DNA of 64,000 bases from Gracilariopsis chorda (Eukaryota; Rhodophyta; Florideophyceae; Gracilariales; Gracilariaceae), in the NCBI GenBank assembly GCA_003194525.1, contig NBIV01000165.1, forward strand, positions 62,001 through 126,000, given 5' to 3'. How positions within the stretch are numbered: the stretch's first letter is position 1; each line of letters opens with the position of its first letter. Below, one piece after another: positions 54,383-64,000 of this stretch. Below the pieces are notes generated by a model. That model searched no databases, had not been told where the DNA came from, and saw nothing but the letters and a program-made list of their open reading frames with translations. The position numbers and the translations under genes are program-made.

Positions 54383-55531
54383 GCGAAGGATACCGCGGCG
54401 CCTTCCGAGCTGAAGGCAGAAACTGAAAAACATATTGAAGAGAAGAAGCAGGCTTCTGAGAATGGTGGTCAAGCTCAAGAGCTCAATGAAGAGCTGGCAG
54501 CCTGTTCTGACGCTCAGATACAGGAGAAGCCGCACATGGAGCTACCATCAATGACTATGTGTGAAGGACGCACTACGAAGACCGGGTCATGCACTGAGGA
54601 TCAGGCAGACGTCCAAGAGACATTTGAAAACAATGGAAGGCGTTTATGGGTTGATGTGAAACTTGAGGACGGTGGTGAATGTAAGACAGAACTTGCGATG
54701 TCAAACGAGAGGCTTGTCTCAGCTCTGAAAGGTTTAAAGGAGGTCTTTGACCTCCCTGCACTGGTTGCCTACATCGCTAAGAACTTTGGCTACCTTTATG
54801 GTGTACAATACTTCTCAGTGTTGCAGACGAGGAAGTCGAGGTCGTCCGCGCTGCTCACCGGAAAATTGCGGTGTCTGCGGCACAAGTCGCAGTGCCGCTC
54901 CAACATTCGGGCAAAGTTCTATCCCATGGAGAGATGTTGGGTAATTGAACAGGACCTGATACACACGCACACCCCCCAACAACTTCCATGCCCCGATGAT
55001 GTTGTAAGAAGGAGATTTGAGGGCATTCGCTCCTCTTTAGCCTCCGGTCTACAAGAATGGGAAGAGCACATACGGAAAAATGGAGAATATGTACGTCTGT
55101 CATGCATATTTCGAACCATATCCCCCTTCCAGGGAGCCGAGTTCTACAACAGCTCATCATGCTACCTCCTAGAGCATTCACATGGTCCTTTATCTCAAAG
55201 CGATGCAGAAACAGGAAGCGAAGACGATATTGCGTATGGCGACTCCAGTGGGCCTGAGGACTTTTATCCCTTCTATTGCGTGTTGCATAGCACGAAATGC
55301 CCTGAGAGGGGAGGTGTTTTTGATGGCCATGCTTCGCAAAGAGCAGTTCACGAACCCAAACCCGAGCTTTGGAAGCAACACTCCTCGGTTTCACAGGAAG
55401 GAGGTAGGCCGTTTTCCAATCTACCGAAGAGGCCGCAGCAAGGACCTATCTCAGGGGAAGGCATCGGGAAAGGTTGCGTAAACGATGTAAAATGCTCGGA
55501 TGGACTTCTGGATAATGCGTGTAACGTCTAG
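54383..55531 (+). CDS. Middle domain protein of the MULE, copy 1
   Basis: Same frame as the ULP1 part, separated by one TGA (54380-54382); ends at TAG 55529-55531. An acidic helical leader (AKDTAAPSELKAETEKHIEE) precedes a Cys/His-bearing domain (YGVQYFSVLQTRKSRSSALL; GKLRCLRHKSQCRSNIRAKF; HTHTPQQLPCPDD) resembling FAR1/WRKY-GCM1-type zinc domains at the N-terminus of MULE transposases. Copy 2 has the equivalent just after its own ULP1 stop (GFAYGLHYRRYIQKSVKKDP). Probably DNA-binding; whether it is expressed alone or as a read-through fusion is unknown. Confidence 0.6.
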   Translation, partial: AKDTAAPSELKAETEKHIEEKKQASENGGQAQELNEELAACSDAQIQEKPHMELPSMTMCEGRTTKTGSCTEDQADVQETFENNGRRLWVDVKLEDGGECKTELAMSNERLVSALKGLKEVFDLPALVAYIAKNFGYLYGVQYFSVLQTRKSRSSALLTGKLRCLRHKSQCRSNIRAKFYPMERCWVIEQDLIHTHTPQQLPCPDDVVRRRFEGIRSSLASGLQEWEEHIRKNGEYVRLSCIFRTISPFQGAEFYNSSSCYLLEHSHGPLSQSDAETGSEDDIAYGDSSGPEDFYPFYCVLHSTKCPERGGVFDGHASQRAVHEPKPELWKQHSSVSQEGGRPFSNLPKRPQQGPISGEGIGKGCVNDVKCSDGLLDNACNV

Positions 55532-55672
55532 AGTGGCGTAAGAGGCGATTTTGGCATTAGCTCTTTTGAAGCTGACCCCCTTGCTGCTTCTCCGAACTCC
55601 TCAACACAAACAGTGGACGCGAAATGCGAGCGTGCACGCCACAGCGCTGTGGGCGCCGAATTAGGCTAAAAA

Positions 55673-58606
55673 ATGAGTGAGGAGAGTGAAACTCTCAACG
55701 CAAACGTTGCATATGCGCAGCAGGTTTCAGATGAGCAATCCGTTGAACGGGAGGAGGCGCTGCTCATTGATCGATTCTTAGATGACGAAGAGGAGGTTCC
55801 TTCATGCTTCTTCGAAGACTCTGATGGTGGCATCCTGAATGAAGAATAATCGGAATCGAAGGAGAAGGATGGCCTTGGAGAGAAGGACGAAAACTACTGG
55901 ACAGAAGATGGTGATGAAGAACTGGGCACGGAATCCGTACAGAACACGATACCGAATGAGAGAATTGAGGAGTGTTTTAAAGCAGCAGTCTTAGCCTATC
56001 TGGAAACCCTTCCTCTCAATGCTCCTGGTGTCACGGTTCTGAAGGAAGTTCAATTTATCGCGGACTGCTTCGGGTACAGCTTATTCGTAAGGACTTCTAT
56101 ATACTTTGGAGAACGAAAGCGATCTCCGGATAAGGCAAAGTCTCCCAAGAGTCGTGGTGCTGAACGTGGGAATAGAAGGGTGCTGAAGAAGGGAATCTTG
56201 AAGTGCGATCAATACAATAACAAGATGACGCGATGCCTCTTCTCGATAACGATTAAGACGGAGGATTCTGGGCAGGAGGAAGATGGTGGAATGATCTACG
56301 TGGCTAATTTAAATGGTTGTGAATATGGACATGGTCCCTCTGGGAGCTTTGGTATTAGACATCTCAAGCCGCAAATGCGTTCTGAAGCGATACATATGAC
56401 GAACGATTTGCATATGAGCTTTAGAGATACCATACGATACCTGGAAGACAAGTACAATCAAAAGATAAATCCGGTATCGGCGAGGAAGAAGTTGAGGTAT
56501 GCTTCCTCCACAAGCAATCCCCGCGATTTGGAATGTGTAAGGTTGTGTGATCTGCTCTTTTCGTTGAGCCAGGAGGATGCAGGGAATAAGGGATTCTTCG
56601 CTGCGGATGATTCGGGTAGGATGAATTACGCTTGTTGGTCGTTTCGAGAGTGGATGGAAGACTACCAGAAGTTCGGCATTGTTCCGGGGGTATCTATTGA
56701 TTGTAAAGCCATAGCCAATAGATACGGTTTCCCTCTGGTCACCATTGATGGAAGAGCCAATGATGGTCATGTGTTGACATTTTTCATGGGGTATATGTGC
56801 TCCGAAACAGAAGAGGACTTCGTACGAATTCTGTCCTACTTCAAGTCTATAGTCGCCGTCTCAGCGGCGATGGTAGTGATGGACCAGAACACTGCGTGTA
56901 TAAATGCAGCTGAGAAGGTGTTCAATTCGTCCTATATAAGCCTCGACGAATGGCATCTGAACGAGAATCAGAAGAAGAATGTGGCCAATTGGTGTAGAAA
57001 GATTGGTAAGATGGAGTGGATGCACGATATGAAGAAAGACCTGTTCAACCTCAGAAAGTCATATACGTCGGAAACGTTTTTCGAAAGGAGAAGAATGCTA
57101 GAATCCAAGTACTTTGATGCTTTTGACGATCGTCTCCCTGTGTGGTATAAGTACTTGTACCACTATAAGCCGCATATGCTGGTGTCTTGCTTCCGAAACG
57201 CGGCTATACCTACCCGTTACATGTTCCAAGGAACTGGCTACACCGAATCTTCTAACTCTGCATACAAGAAGATAATTATATCGAAGAAGATTCCCTTGTG
57301 CAAGGTTCCTTTGGAGGTTCGGCGTATATCCCAAGAACGGGCTGATACCCGGAACTTGGAGCTTGTAAGAACGTTATCTTCTCAAAGTGGGAGATATCGG
57401 AAGACAAGAGAGCTTGAGCACTTTCTACCTGTAGAAGTTGTAGACAGCCTGGTGGCTGAGTACACGAACTACGCCTTGGCGCACTTCGTAGATTTGAGCT
57501 TTAAGCCCTCGAAGAACTACATTCTTTCCAGCACAGACGTTGTGGATTATTCACAGGAAGCGTGGCCGGAAGCGATCAGAAACCTGGAAAGTAGTTCAAC
57601 CCCAGCAATGGGACCTGTAGCTCGCTTTAAGTTGAAATGGGGAAGCCATCTGAGTCAGAGCCGGAATGCGTCGGTGGATGAAGAGCGCTCATCACAGGAG
57701 ACCGTTGTGCAATTCTCAAAAAGGTATACGGGGTCGGGGGATGACGTTAAGGCAGAGTTTATTGGTGTCTGTTCCTGTGGGCAGCCCTGGTCCGTTGGTT
57801 TTGCTTGTCGTCACATGGTTCGATGTGCTGTGGTTTATCAGAAAGAACGTCTGCGGTTCCCTGAACTACGAAACATACTAGGATACTTCATACCTCTTGA
57901 AGCGCTTTTCTCTACATACTGGAGAAAAGATACTTTGGCCATGACAGTCCCATACTTGGCGAAACTCAGGTCAGAGACCCGATACTTCAACAACGAGGAG
58001 ATGGATTACCGACTACGCCGTTTTGATGAGTCGACGGAGAAAGAGTTTATCCCCATTGACTCAGATATACTTAGAACCAGTAGAGAAGACTCGGAAGTAG
58101 ATGGGTACAATACGTACATGGAAGGAAAAAACCTCTACGATGCTTTACATCGACAAGCTACTGTAATTGGACGTGTTGCGGTGAGTGGAGTTCTACGCCT
58201 TTTAAGGGATGCCATCGCGGACATTCAGCAAGGAAAAGCGACACACTTCGAAGCTAGAGGTACCTTTAAAACAAGGCTGGCTTCATTAACAGAACACGCG
58301 GAAGAAACAGAGAACACTGTCACTTTACTGCATCCATCGTCTTCTACAAAAAATTTCAGTTCATCACGGATCCGTCCGCCAAACAATGGACGCCACAGAG
58401 CACAACGGAGAAAGAAAAGCTCCTTGGAGCGCACGAGAAAGCGAGCGAGGACAAGCCCACATTCATCCCAGGAATTGTCTCAGAAAGACTGTCACCCACC
58501 TTCAACATCCTCAGAACCAGCTGTGACACCCTCAACTTCTATAGCCCAAGACGTGCAAGACAAAGCACTTCGAATTATGTCAAAGTCTCTCGGACACATC
58601 CACTAG
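55673..58606 (+). pseudogene. MULE transposase with SWIM zinc finger, copy 1
   Basis: Starts MSEESETLNANVAYA at 55673 in the same frame as the two upstream parts; one TAA at 55847-55849 interrupts the acidic leader and the frame is then open to 58606. Domains: FAR1-like N-terminal part (KAAVLAYLETLPLNAPGVTV; RVLKKGILKCDQYNNK), a MULE DDE core (VSIDCKAIANRYGFPLVTID; AMVVMDQNTACINAAEKVF; YISLDEWHLNENQKKN), and a SWIM finger (VCSCGQPWSVGFACRHM) near residue 530 of the main ORF. A basic Ser-rich tail ends it. The part from 56180 is uninterrupted (808 codons) and may still be translatable. Confidence 0.82.
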
Positions 58607-58894
58607 CTGTATCATTGACCACAGGCGTTTGATCCCTTTCCTTCTTTCATAATTTCTTTGAGCTCTTTCTGTTCTTCATGAAAGCCTTGAGGTCTTGCTT
58701 CTTTCGCCTTCTGCTTCACATCAATTCTTTATTCAACTTCTAGATATCGTCGCGTATTCTAAAACCGCGTCCAAGAACGCGTGAACAGTCTTTCTTGCAT
58801 CTGAGAACCCCGAAATGGAAGCCCAGTTGGAATTGTTCCATGCACCTCGATCACTGAAGAGCCAACCTATCTTTGAAAAGACTAAACAATAGTA

Positions 58895-60277
58895 TCACCT
58901 GAACTCATGAACAGCAATCGGAGATGCAGTTTCTTTCGACTTAATTTCAACTGTCCCCAACAGTACTTCAGGTCCATGCTGGTTCACGTCGGACTCGTCA
59001 ATCCCAGTTACACAACTCGAATCTCTTGTTATAGCTTCAGTCGTTGCACTGTCCACACGCACGTTTTCTGTGAGCATTCCTTCTGCGACCACAATGGGAG
59101 ACTGCTCTGAGTCGACCTGTTGAATGTCACCTAATTCCTCAACGACTGCTTGACCGTATACCTTATCCGGATCGACAACATCTTCATAGTCTTCTTCAAT
59201 ATCAGAATGAGCGTCAAGGTCTGCGGGTCTCCCTTCCGCAGTTAAGTGAAGCTCCTCCACTTCGTCCCGAACATCGAACTCAACAGGCGCTTGTCCGCTC
59301 AGGCCCTCATTTTCCTCATCAGCTTCGTCGTACTCATCAACATCCTCTCCTACGACATTGAGAGTAACAAAAGCCAGTACAGGTGGCTCTGCTTCAAATT
59401 CCTCGTCGCCACCATACTCTTCCCTTGTGGCATCAACTTCTTCAATGTACTCCTCGTCTGCACCATCCTCAGCACCTCCTCCGTCAACAACAGCCGCATC
59501 TACATCAACCTCGAGTCTGGGAATTGATTCTTGTCCCTGCTCTTGCGATGTGTCCACATCTTCGGTAGGCATTCCACCATCTTGCCCTTTAGCTTCGCCC
59601 TCGACATCGAAAGCAGTCGCTTCCGGTTCAACTACGCGCTATTGGCCAGTCCCAGAGCTCTCGTCGTCTTCTCCTTCGGCCTTTTCGAGTTCTGCGGCCA
59701 AATCCGGCGTGTGTGCAGCACGATCTAGCGGTTTATCAGTGTCTTCATCCGCGTTCTCTTGCAAGCCCTCGGTTGTGCCTTCTAGGGTTTCCAAATTAGA
59801 TTCCCTATACTTCGCTGTTAAGTCGAGCAAGCCTGGCTTGTCCCCAGACGTTGTAGCCACATCTTCAGACCCATCCTTAGAGATGGAAGCTGAAAAGAAT
59901 CCACGGGTTGTCTCAGTGACGTCCTTGTTGGCGATTTCTTGAACCCTGACGTCGCTGGTCTCGGGAATCGCTATCTGCTCCCCGACTTTGTGGAGCTCAG
60001 TTTCCACTGGATTCTCTGTACTGCAGCCATCATCCACCTGCGTTGCGATCACCACGGCTTCCTCCGCAACAGGTTCGATGGTCCCTAGATCCAAATTGTG
60101 CTCTCGAGGCTCATCTTCGGTAATTGGGTAGGCGTCATCCCCAGCTTTGTCCACTGGGTCCTGGGCCGTTGTGTCGTCTGCAACGCCAATAATACCCACC
60201 GCACGATCACGATTCCCTAATCCTCTTCTTCCTCGGCTACGCTCACCCGTTTGCACAAAGATGGCGCCAAATGGCAT
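58895..60277 (-). pseudogene. Acidic ORF starting at right TIR, one in-frame TAG
   Basis: The minus-strand ATG at 60275-60277 lies three bases inside the right TIR border, so transcription probably starts in the TIR. The frame runs 461 codons with a single TAG (plus-strand CTA at 59639-59641). The protein is strikingly acidic throughout, mostly Glu/Asp/Val (DEEYIEEVDATREEYGGDEE; VEELHLTAEGRPADLDAHSD), with no Cys/His motif or membrane segment. It resembles a disordered acidic protein, and no family is recognised. Its position, convergent to the transposase and driven from the other TIR, matches mudrB of MuDR, though no sequence relation is visible. Confidence 0.55.
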
Positions 60278-60279
60278 TT

Positions 60280-60524
60280 ATCTCATTTACGTTGTGATGA
60301 CTTGGCCGCCGGACAGAGCAGGGATAGAGGGAATGCTCTGACTCTGCGGATGTACTGGTTGAAATTCAAAATAGGGGCGTATTATTGGCTACAGTAAGAT
60401 CTGAAGTGGCACGGGCACTTGTGCAGCTCGCCGTGGCACGTGCCCGCTGACTCTCTCTTTTTATTGGTGCAAATGCGCGCTGACTCGCCTACACTATCTA
60501 CGTCATGTAGTTTAGCCCTTTCTC
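60280..60524 (-). repeat. Right TIR of the MULE (245 bp)
   Basis: Inverted copy of 52416-52660 with few mismatches. It includes the start region of the acidic minus-strand ORF at its inner edge. Confidence 0.92.
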
Positions 60525-60533
60525 GCCAGTCCG

Positions 60534-60971
60534 TTAGTGGGGTCCAAAATGTGTGACTCAGCTTTTGGGGGCATATGGGCACAGAGGGCACCGTGTAATG
60601 CACAGTCTATGCTAGAGTGGGGTTCAAGATCTGCTGACTTGTAGCTCAACGACTGGTCACATTGATGGCGTAAAACATGTCAAGCTCTCATCTCGACGAA
60701 GTCAACAGCACGCCGATTTCAAAACGACGTCAATGGCTGCCGTCATCGCTTCTTTCTGGTATCGCGTCTTTCCGTTTTTGCTATCCCTCCTGTCTTCTTT
60801 TATTCTATCACCCCCCGATATTCTTGTAATTCTTTCTCTTTGCAACCATTGTGTCTTATGTTAGCCTTTTATTATGTTCTGCAAAGCTTGTGATCTTACT
60901 CTTATCAATGGTTCTTGATTTAGGTACGTTTTATATGCGAATTCATGATTATGAAGCATGACAATTTCTAA
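60534..60971. other. Left part of a second MULE, or intergenic
   Basis: About 440 bp with no ORF. The words GGGGTCCAAAATGTGTGAC just right of the first element's duplication could be the outer end of the second MULE's TIR, but its partner would lie outside the window. Confidence 0.25.
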
Positions 60972-62498
60972 CGCGTGATATATTGTAATACAGATGAATC
61001 ATGCTCTTTACTTGATGACCGTGTCTTGAACACTATCCTATCTTTCGATGATAACCCCCATGCCTCAAAGTTGTGCCGACATTTTTACTCAAACTTCGCT
61101 TTGAACACTGGCATGAACGTAACGGATTCTTTACATCGTTGTTATATCGTCCACAGCAATATTTATCGAATCATGAAGGCTGAAATGTCTTACGACATCC
61201 CCATCTCAGCGGTTTACAGCTCTCTTCTAAAGTCACAAATGTGGTCTGATCTTATAAACGCCGCTTTGATGGACATAAAGCTGAAACCTAGTGTTTGTAC
61301 TTGTTCAGATAGCGTGGGTGCATCGCTATATAATTACTACCGGCGTTTGGAAAAGAATGATAAAAGTCACGCTGACTTTCTTAACGAAATGAGAAATGAC
61401 TTCTTGAAAAACTTCACTGGCGATGATAGCACGATTCATACAGTTGTAATTTCTGTATATATTAGTAGAAAACACTGGGTAGCTTTTGTTGGAAAACAAT
61501 ATATTGGATCTTCTCGTGCGCGAAGAGAAAAGCCAACGGTGTTGTTTGGAGATAGTTTGCGCTTCGCTGTTCCGAATGAGTGTATGAAGATCTTCAAAGA
61601 GGTATTCGAATATTCCATATTGGATGGGGAGGGCATTGCTGCTGTGTCCAAGAGAAACTACATATTGGACAATTTAGGATACAAGCTTCAAAGAGACGTT
61701 TATAGCTGTGGTTGCTATGTGATATCCCTTGCAACTGAATTTGCTGCTGAACGGGGATTCGCTCCGAAACAAACGTACAGAAGCATTTCTAATAGAAATC
61801 TCACTCATCGGTATCGCTGGGTCGCATTGAAGAATAGAATACTACAGGTATTCTTGGCTTCTATCTTTTATGAAGTTGTTGCTGTGAGTGAAACCCAAAT
61901 TTCTTCGTATAGAGCTCATCACCATGATCAATATTTTAATCTGAGGGAGGAAGGTCGAACTCGTCTGAAGAAGATTCGATATTCACTTTTACGACGCTCG
62001 GACTTCTTGCCTCCTGTGCGTGTAAAGATGCTTCATAAATTGAGCTACGCCAGTGAGCGTGTGGATCATGGGAAGGATCAAAAGGAGAATAAGGTCACTG
62101 ATGATGACACTTGGAGCCCTGCGGAAGAGGGAAAGTATGCAGGAGAATCTGAAGTAAAGCATGTTGGGGAAGACAGTGCTGCAGAGGAAGGGCAGCATAA
62201 AGAGATGGAGCGCGATAGAGAAAGTGGCATCAATGAAGTTCAGTATGTTGCTGATATCAAGGATACTACTGCTCTCCTTATAAAGCGACAGCATGTAAAG
62301 GATATCAAAGAAGAGGTACGGAGAAGGATTGAGTATGAGAACTCTAATAAGCCACCAATGCCTCGGAGAATGTCAGAGACAAAGGTACGATTTAGAGTAC
62401 CGAAAGAACTCAGAAGTGCGCCGTTCGAGGTGAAAGAGATCATGAATGAAATCATGGAGGGAGTGTTTAAAATGTCTCTAGGGGGTATTCTTCGCTGA
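60972..62498 (+). CDS. ULP1-like (C48) protease, second MULE, catalytic residues intact
   Basis: About 508 codons, opening after an in-frame TAA and lacking an early ATG, so the 5' end may be an exon border or decayed. Catalytic residues: SRKHWVAFVG (His), LFGDSLRF (Asp), LQRDVYSCGCYVIS (Gln and Cys). All four are in place, unlike copy 1. The C-terminal half is charged with Lys/Glu repeats (EGKYAGESEVKHVGEDSAAE). It ends at a TGA (62496-62498) after which the same frame continues into the middle domain, as in copy 1. The two copies share the order of parts but are strongly diverged. Confidence 0.75.
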   Translation, partial: RVIYCNTDESCSLLDDRVLNTILSFDDNPHASKLCRHFYSNFALNTGMNVTDSLHRCYIVHSNIYRIMKAEMSYDIPISAVYSSLLKSQMWSDLINAALMDIKLKPSVCTCSDSVGASLYNYYRRLEKNDKSHADFLNEMRNDFLKNFTGDDSTIHTVVISVYISRKHWVAFVGKQYIGSSRARREKPTVLFGDSLRFAVPNECMKIFKEVFEYSILDGEGIAAVSKRNYILDNLGYKLQRDVYSCGCYVISLATEFAAERGFAPKQTYRSISNRNLTHRYRWVALKNRILQVFLASIFYEVVAVSETQISSYRAHHHDQYFNLREEGRTRLKKIRYSLLRRSDFLPPVRVKMLHKLSYASERVDHGKDQKENKVTDDDTWSPAEEGKYAGESEVKHVGEDSAAEEGQHKEMERDRESGINEVQYVADIKDTTALLIKRQHVKDIKEEVRRRIEYENSNKPPMPRRMSETKVRFRVPKELRSAPFEVKEIMNEIMEGVFKMSLGGILR

Positions 62499-63222
62499 GA
62501 TCCTATTCAAAAGCGTTTTAAATATGTCGGGGAGGTGGGGGATATGATCCAACTTGTCTATACTATCAATCGAAAGAAAGGGTTCGCATACGGTCTTCAT
62601 TATAGGCGCTACATTCAGAAATCAGTGAAGAAAGACCCAAGGCGAGCCCGTATCCTGACTGCAAGATTTCGTTGTTTGCGGGACAAAGTTTGTCCTTCAA
62701 GTATAGTGCTGTCATTGTGGAGCATAACATCTGTGAGATGGAATACCGTCGTAAACTTCAGTCATTCCCACGAACCGCTGTATGAAAATGTAGAGACAAA
62801 GGTAAAGCGTTGTTTCGCGATGAAGTAGAAGCTGTTGAATTACTTTCAGGGTTTTCGAACGAAAGTAAGAGGGCATGGACATGAACATTGGGATTCCCTT
62901 GACGAGAAATGCTTCCCCTTCGCTCCGGTTGTCGGTAGTGTGAACGGCACCACTGTCTTTCGTGACGAGAGCACGGTTCGTCAGAACTGCATCCTCATCT
63001 CAGGAAAGCATCCTCAATCGATTTATGCCCATGTACCACCCCCAATATAAATCCATGACCACAATCTCCTTAAGATGGAACATGTTTCCATCGGGACTTA
63101 GAAACCAAAACCCATACTGCGTCCCATGTCACGAACCACTGTCAGGGAAATGCAGAAAGTTGACGGGGATGGTGAACAGAAGTTTACAGATCACGGAGAT
63201 ATAAATTTATCGCAGATAAAGT
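62499..63222 (+). pseudogene. Middle domain of second MULE, interrupted by stops
   Basis: Same frame as the ULP1 part. GFAYGLHYRRYIQKSVKKDP, TARFRCLRDKVCPSSIVL, then HSHEPLYENVETKVKRCF correspond to the Cys/His middle domain of copy 1. In-frame stops lie at 62826, 63048, 63099 and 63222 without any frame change. Probably inactive as it stands, unless these stops are bypassed or spliced out. Confidence 0.6.
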
Positions 63223-63224
63223 AA

Positions 63225-64000
63225 TATGGCGTCAAAAATGCATACATTGACGTCAGTAACGTCAGTGACGTTGCCAATAGAAATGAAAAATCGTTTCATG
63301 ACAATTTTTGCGACGAAAAACACGAGACACCTTCACAGATAAAGCCGTTCTTGGAGTTCGACAGCGTCGAAAGGAGCAAAGTTCTTAGCATTATTTCCAG
63401 AGTTCAGGCAGAAGAAGCCGATCATATGATCGAAGATATGAATAACGGTGAGTACGTTGACGGCTCTGAGCTCATTGAACAGTTTATGTCAATGGACGAA
63501 GACGAGGACGTCCCCTACGATTTGTTGGCCATCCCAAACGATGAGAAGGCCAGCTTCAATGAAACTGTCGTTCACACTGGCAATGATAGTGGAGACGCCG
63601 TCAACGCCAGCTCTTCCGATGAGGAGCTGTCTGCTGTAAGAGAGGAAGCCAACGAAGAATTGGATGTAAACGAGGTTTTCAAGGCGGCTGTCATCGCGTA
63701 TTTTCGAAGTGTGCATATGAATGCACCCGGGCTGGATGTTGTTCAGGAAGTAAGGTATATTTCTGAATATCTGGGATTCAGTCTTAAATGCCGGACATCT
63801 ATCTTTGTCGGCAACAAACCCATGGAGGTTGATTGTAGCAGTGGGACCGTCGTTGAAAATCGTGTGTTGAAAAAATGCATATTGAAATGCCATCAACGAC
63901 ATGAGAAGCAGCTTTGCGACTTTTCCTTGACGATTAACACGCTCAGCCCTCAGCGGAAAGAGGATGGTAGATGCTACGTAGCTGAGTTCCAAAATCCGAC
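63225..64000 (+). CDS. MULE transposase N-terminus, second element (partial)
   Basis: Open to the window end in the same frame as the upstream parts; the first in-frame ATG is at 63426 (MIEDMNNGEYVD). An acidic leader is followed by VFKAAVIAYFRSVHMNAPGL, EVRYISEYLGFSLKCRTSIF, then VENRVLKKCILKCHQ, which parallels the copy 1 FAR1-like part. The catalytic core would lie to the right of the window. Confidence 0.7.

Larger units (their letters stand above)
52416..60524 (+). mobile_element. Mutator-like element (MULE) with ULP1-type protease, 8.1 kb
   Basis: Terminal inverted repeats of 245 bp (52416-52660 and 60280-60524) match with only a few differences; they start G(G/A)GAAAGGGCTAAAC. Flanking 9-bp words GCCAATCCG (52407-52415) and GCCAGTCCG (60525-60533) differ at one base and look like a target duplication. 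Plus strand: ULP1-like protease, a middle domain, and a MULE transposase with SWIM finger. Minus strand: an acidic protein starting at the right TIR. The layout recalls MuDR (convergent genes from each TIR), and the protease recalls ULP1-carrying MULEs of plants. Several in-frame stops suggest it is inactive. Confidence 0.9.

Noticed and set aside
1-64000. tRNA and rRNA genes
   Set aside because: No stretch showed convincing tRNA A/B boxes with a cloverleaf, nor rRNA conserved segments, by reading alone.

Overview
This is nuclear DNA from a photosynthetic eukaryote. The first 13 kb holds intron-poor genes whose products look plastid-directed: a ClpR2-type Clp subunit, a plastid CNNM/MGR-type Mg transporter and an LTO1-type VKOR-thioredoxin fusion. 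Two short GT-AG introns (82 and 106 nt) with CTAAC/CTAAT branch-like sites are visible. Compact genes, few short introns, DUF6818-type and 'HNDINP' kinase fragments, and abundant transposons suggest a red alga, probably a florideophyte. That assignment is inference.

Layout. 0.5-12.9 kb: gene-dense host DNA (unknown plastid/membrane protein, ClpR2, small coiled-coil protein, CNNM/MGR, VKOR-Trx, SAM-domain membrane protein, large low-complexity nuclear-type protein). 12.9-15.9 kb: no confident gene. 15.9-18.6 kb: a hAT transposon with matching 8-bp target duplications. 18.9-26.2 kb: an old Ty1/copia element flanked by TCGGT; a solo LTR of another family (here 'family A') sits in its 5' LTR and a solo Ty3/gypsy LTR sits in its pol. 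27.4-28.4 kb: remnant of a Nudix/APH-like host gene. 28.4-40.8 kb: a family-A LTR broken by a chromodomain-bearing Ty3/gypsy element. This element carries two large antisense ORFs before its 3' LTR, is unusually rich in very short hairpins, and its two ends come from different insertions. 40.8-44.6 kb: a DUF6818 gene fragment abutting that LTR, then a decayed Tc1-like transposon with a family-A solo LTR in its 3' end. 44.7-51.2 kb: a host-gene graveyard (kinase-like, SAP/zinc-finger-like, CSN7 pseudogene, metaxin fragment), a 36-bp hairpin minisatellite and an intact 472-codon orphan ORF. 52.4-60.5 kb: a complete-looking Mutator-like element (MULE) with 245-bp terminal inverted repeats and near-matching 9-bp target duplications. 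It encodes a ULP1-like protease, a middle domain and a MULE/SWIM transposase on the plus strand, and a convergent acidic ORF starting at the right TIR. 60.9-64.0 kb: a second, divergent ULP1-MULE running off the window.

The most unusual signals are: (1) the dense micro-hairpins along the gypsy element; (2) the antisense two-ORF module in the same element; (3) decay of the DNA transposons and a CSN7 copy mainly by in-frame stops, with reading frames otherwise kept over kilobases in two MULE copies and a hAT; (4) the ULP1-MULE with mudrB-like convergent topology. All homology statements come from motif recognition by eye; no search was run.
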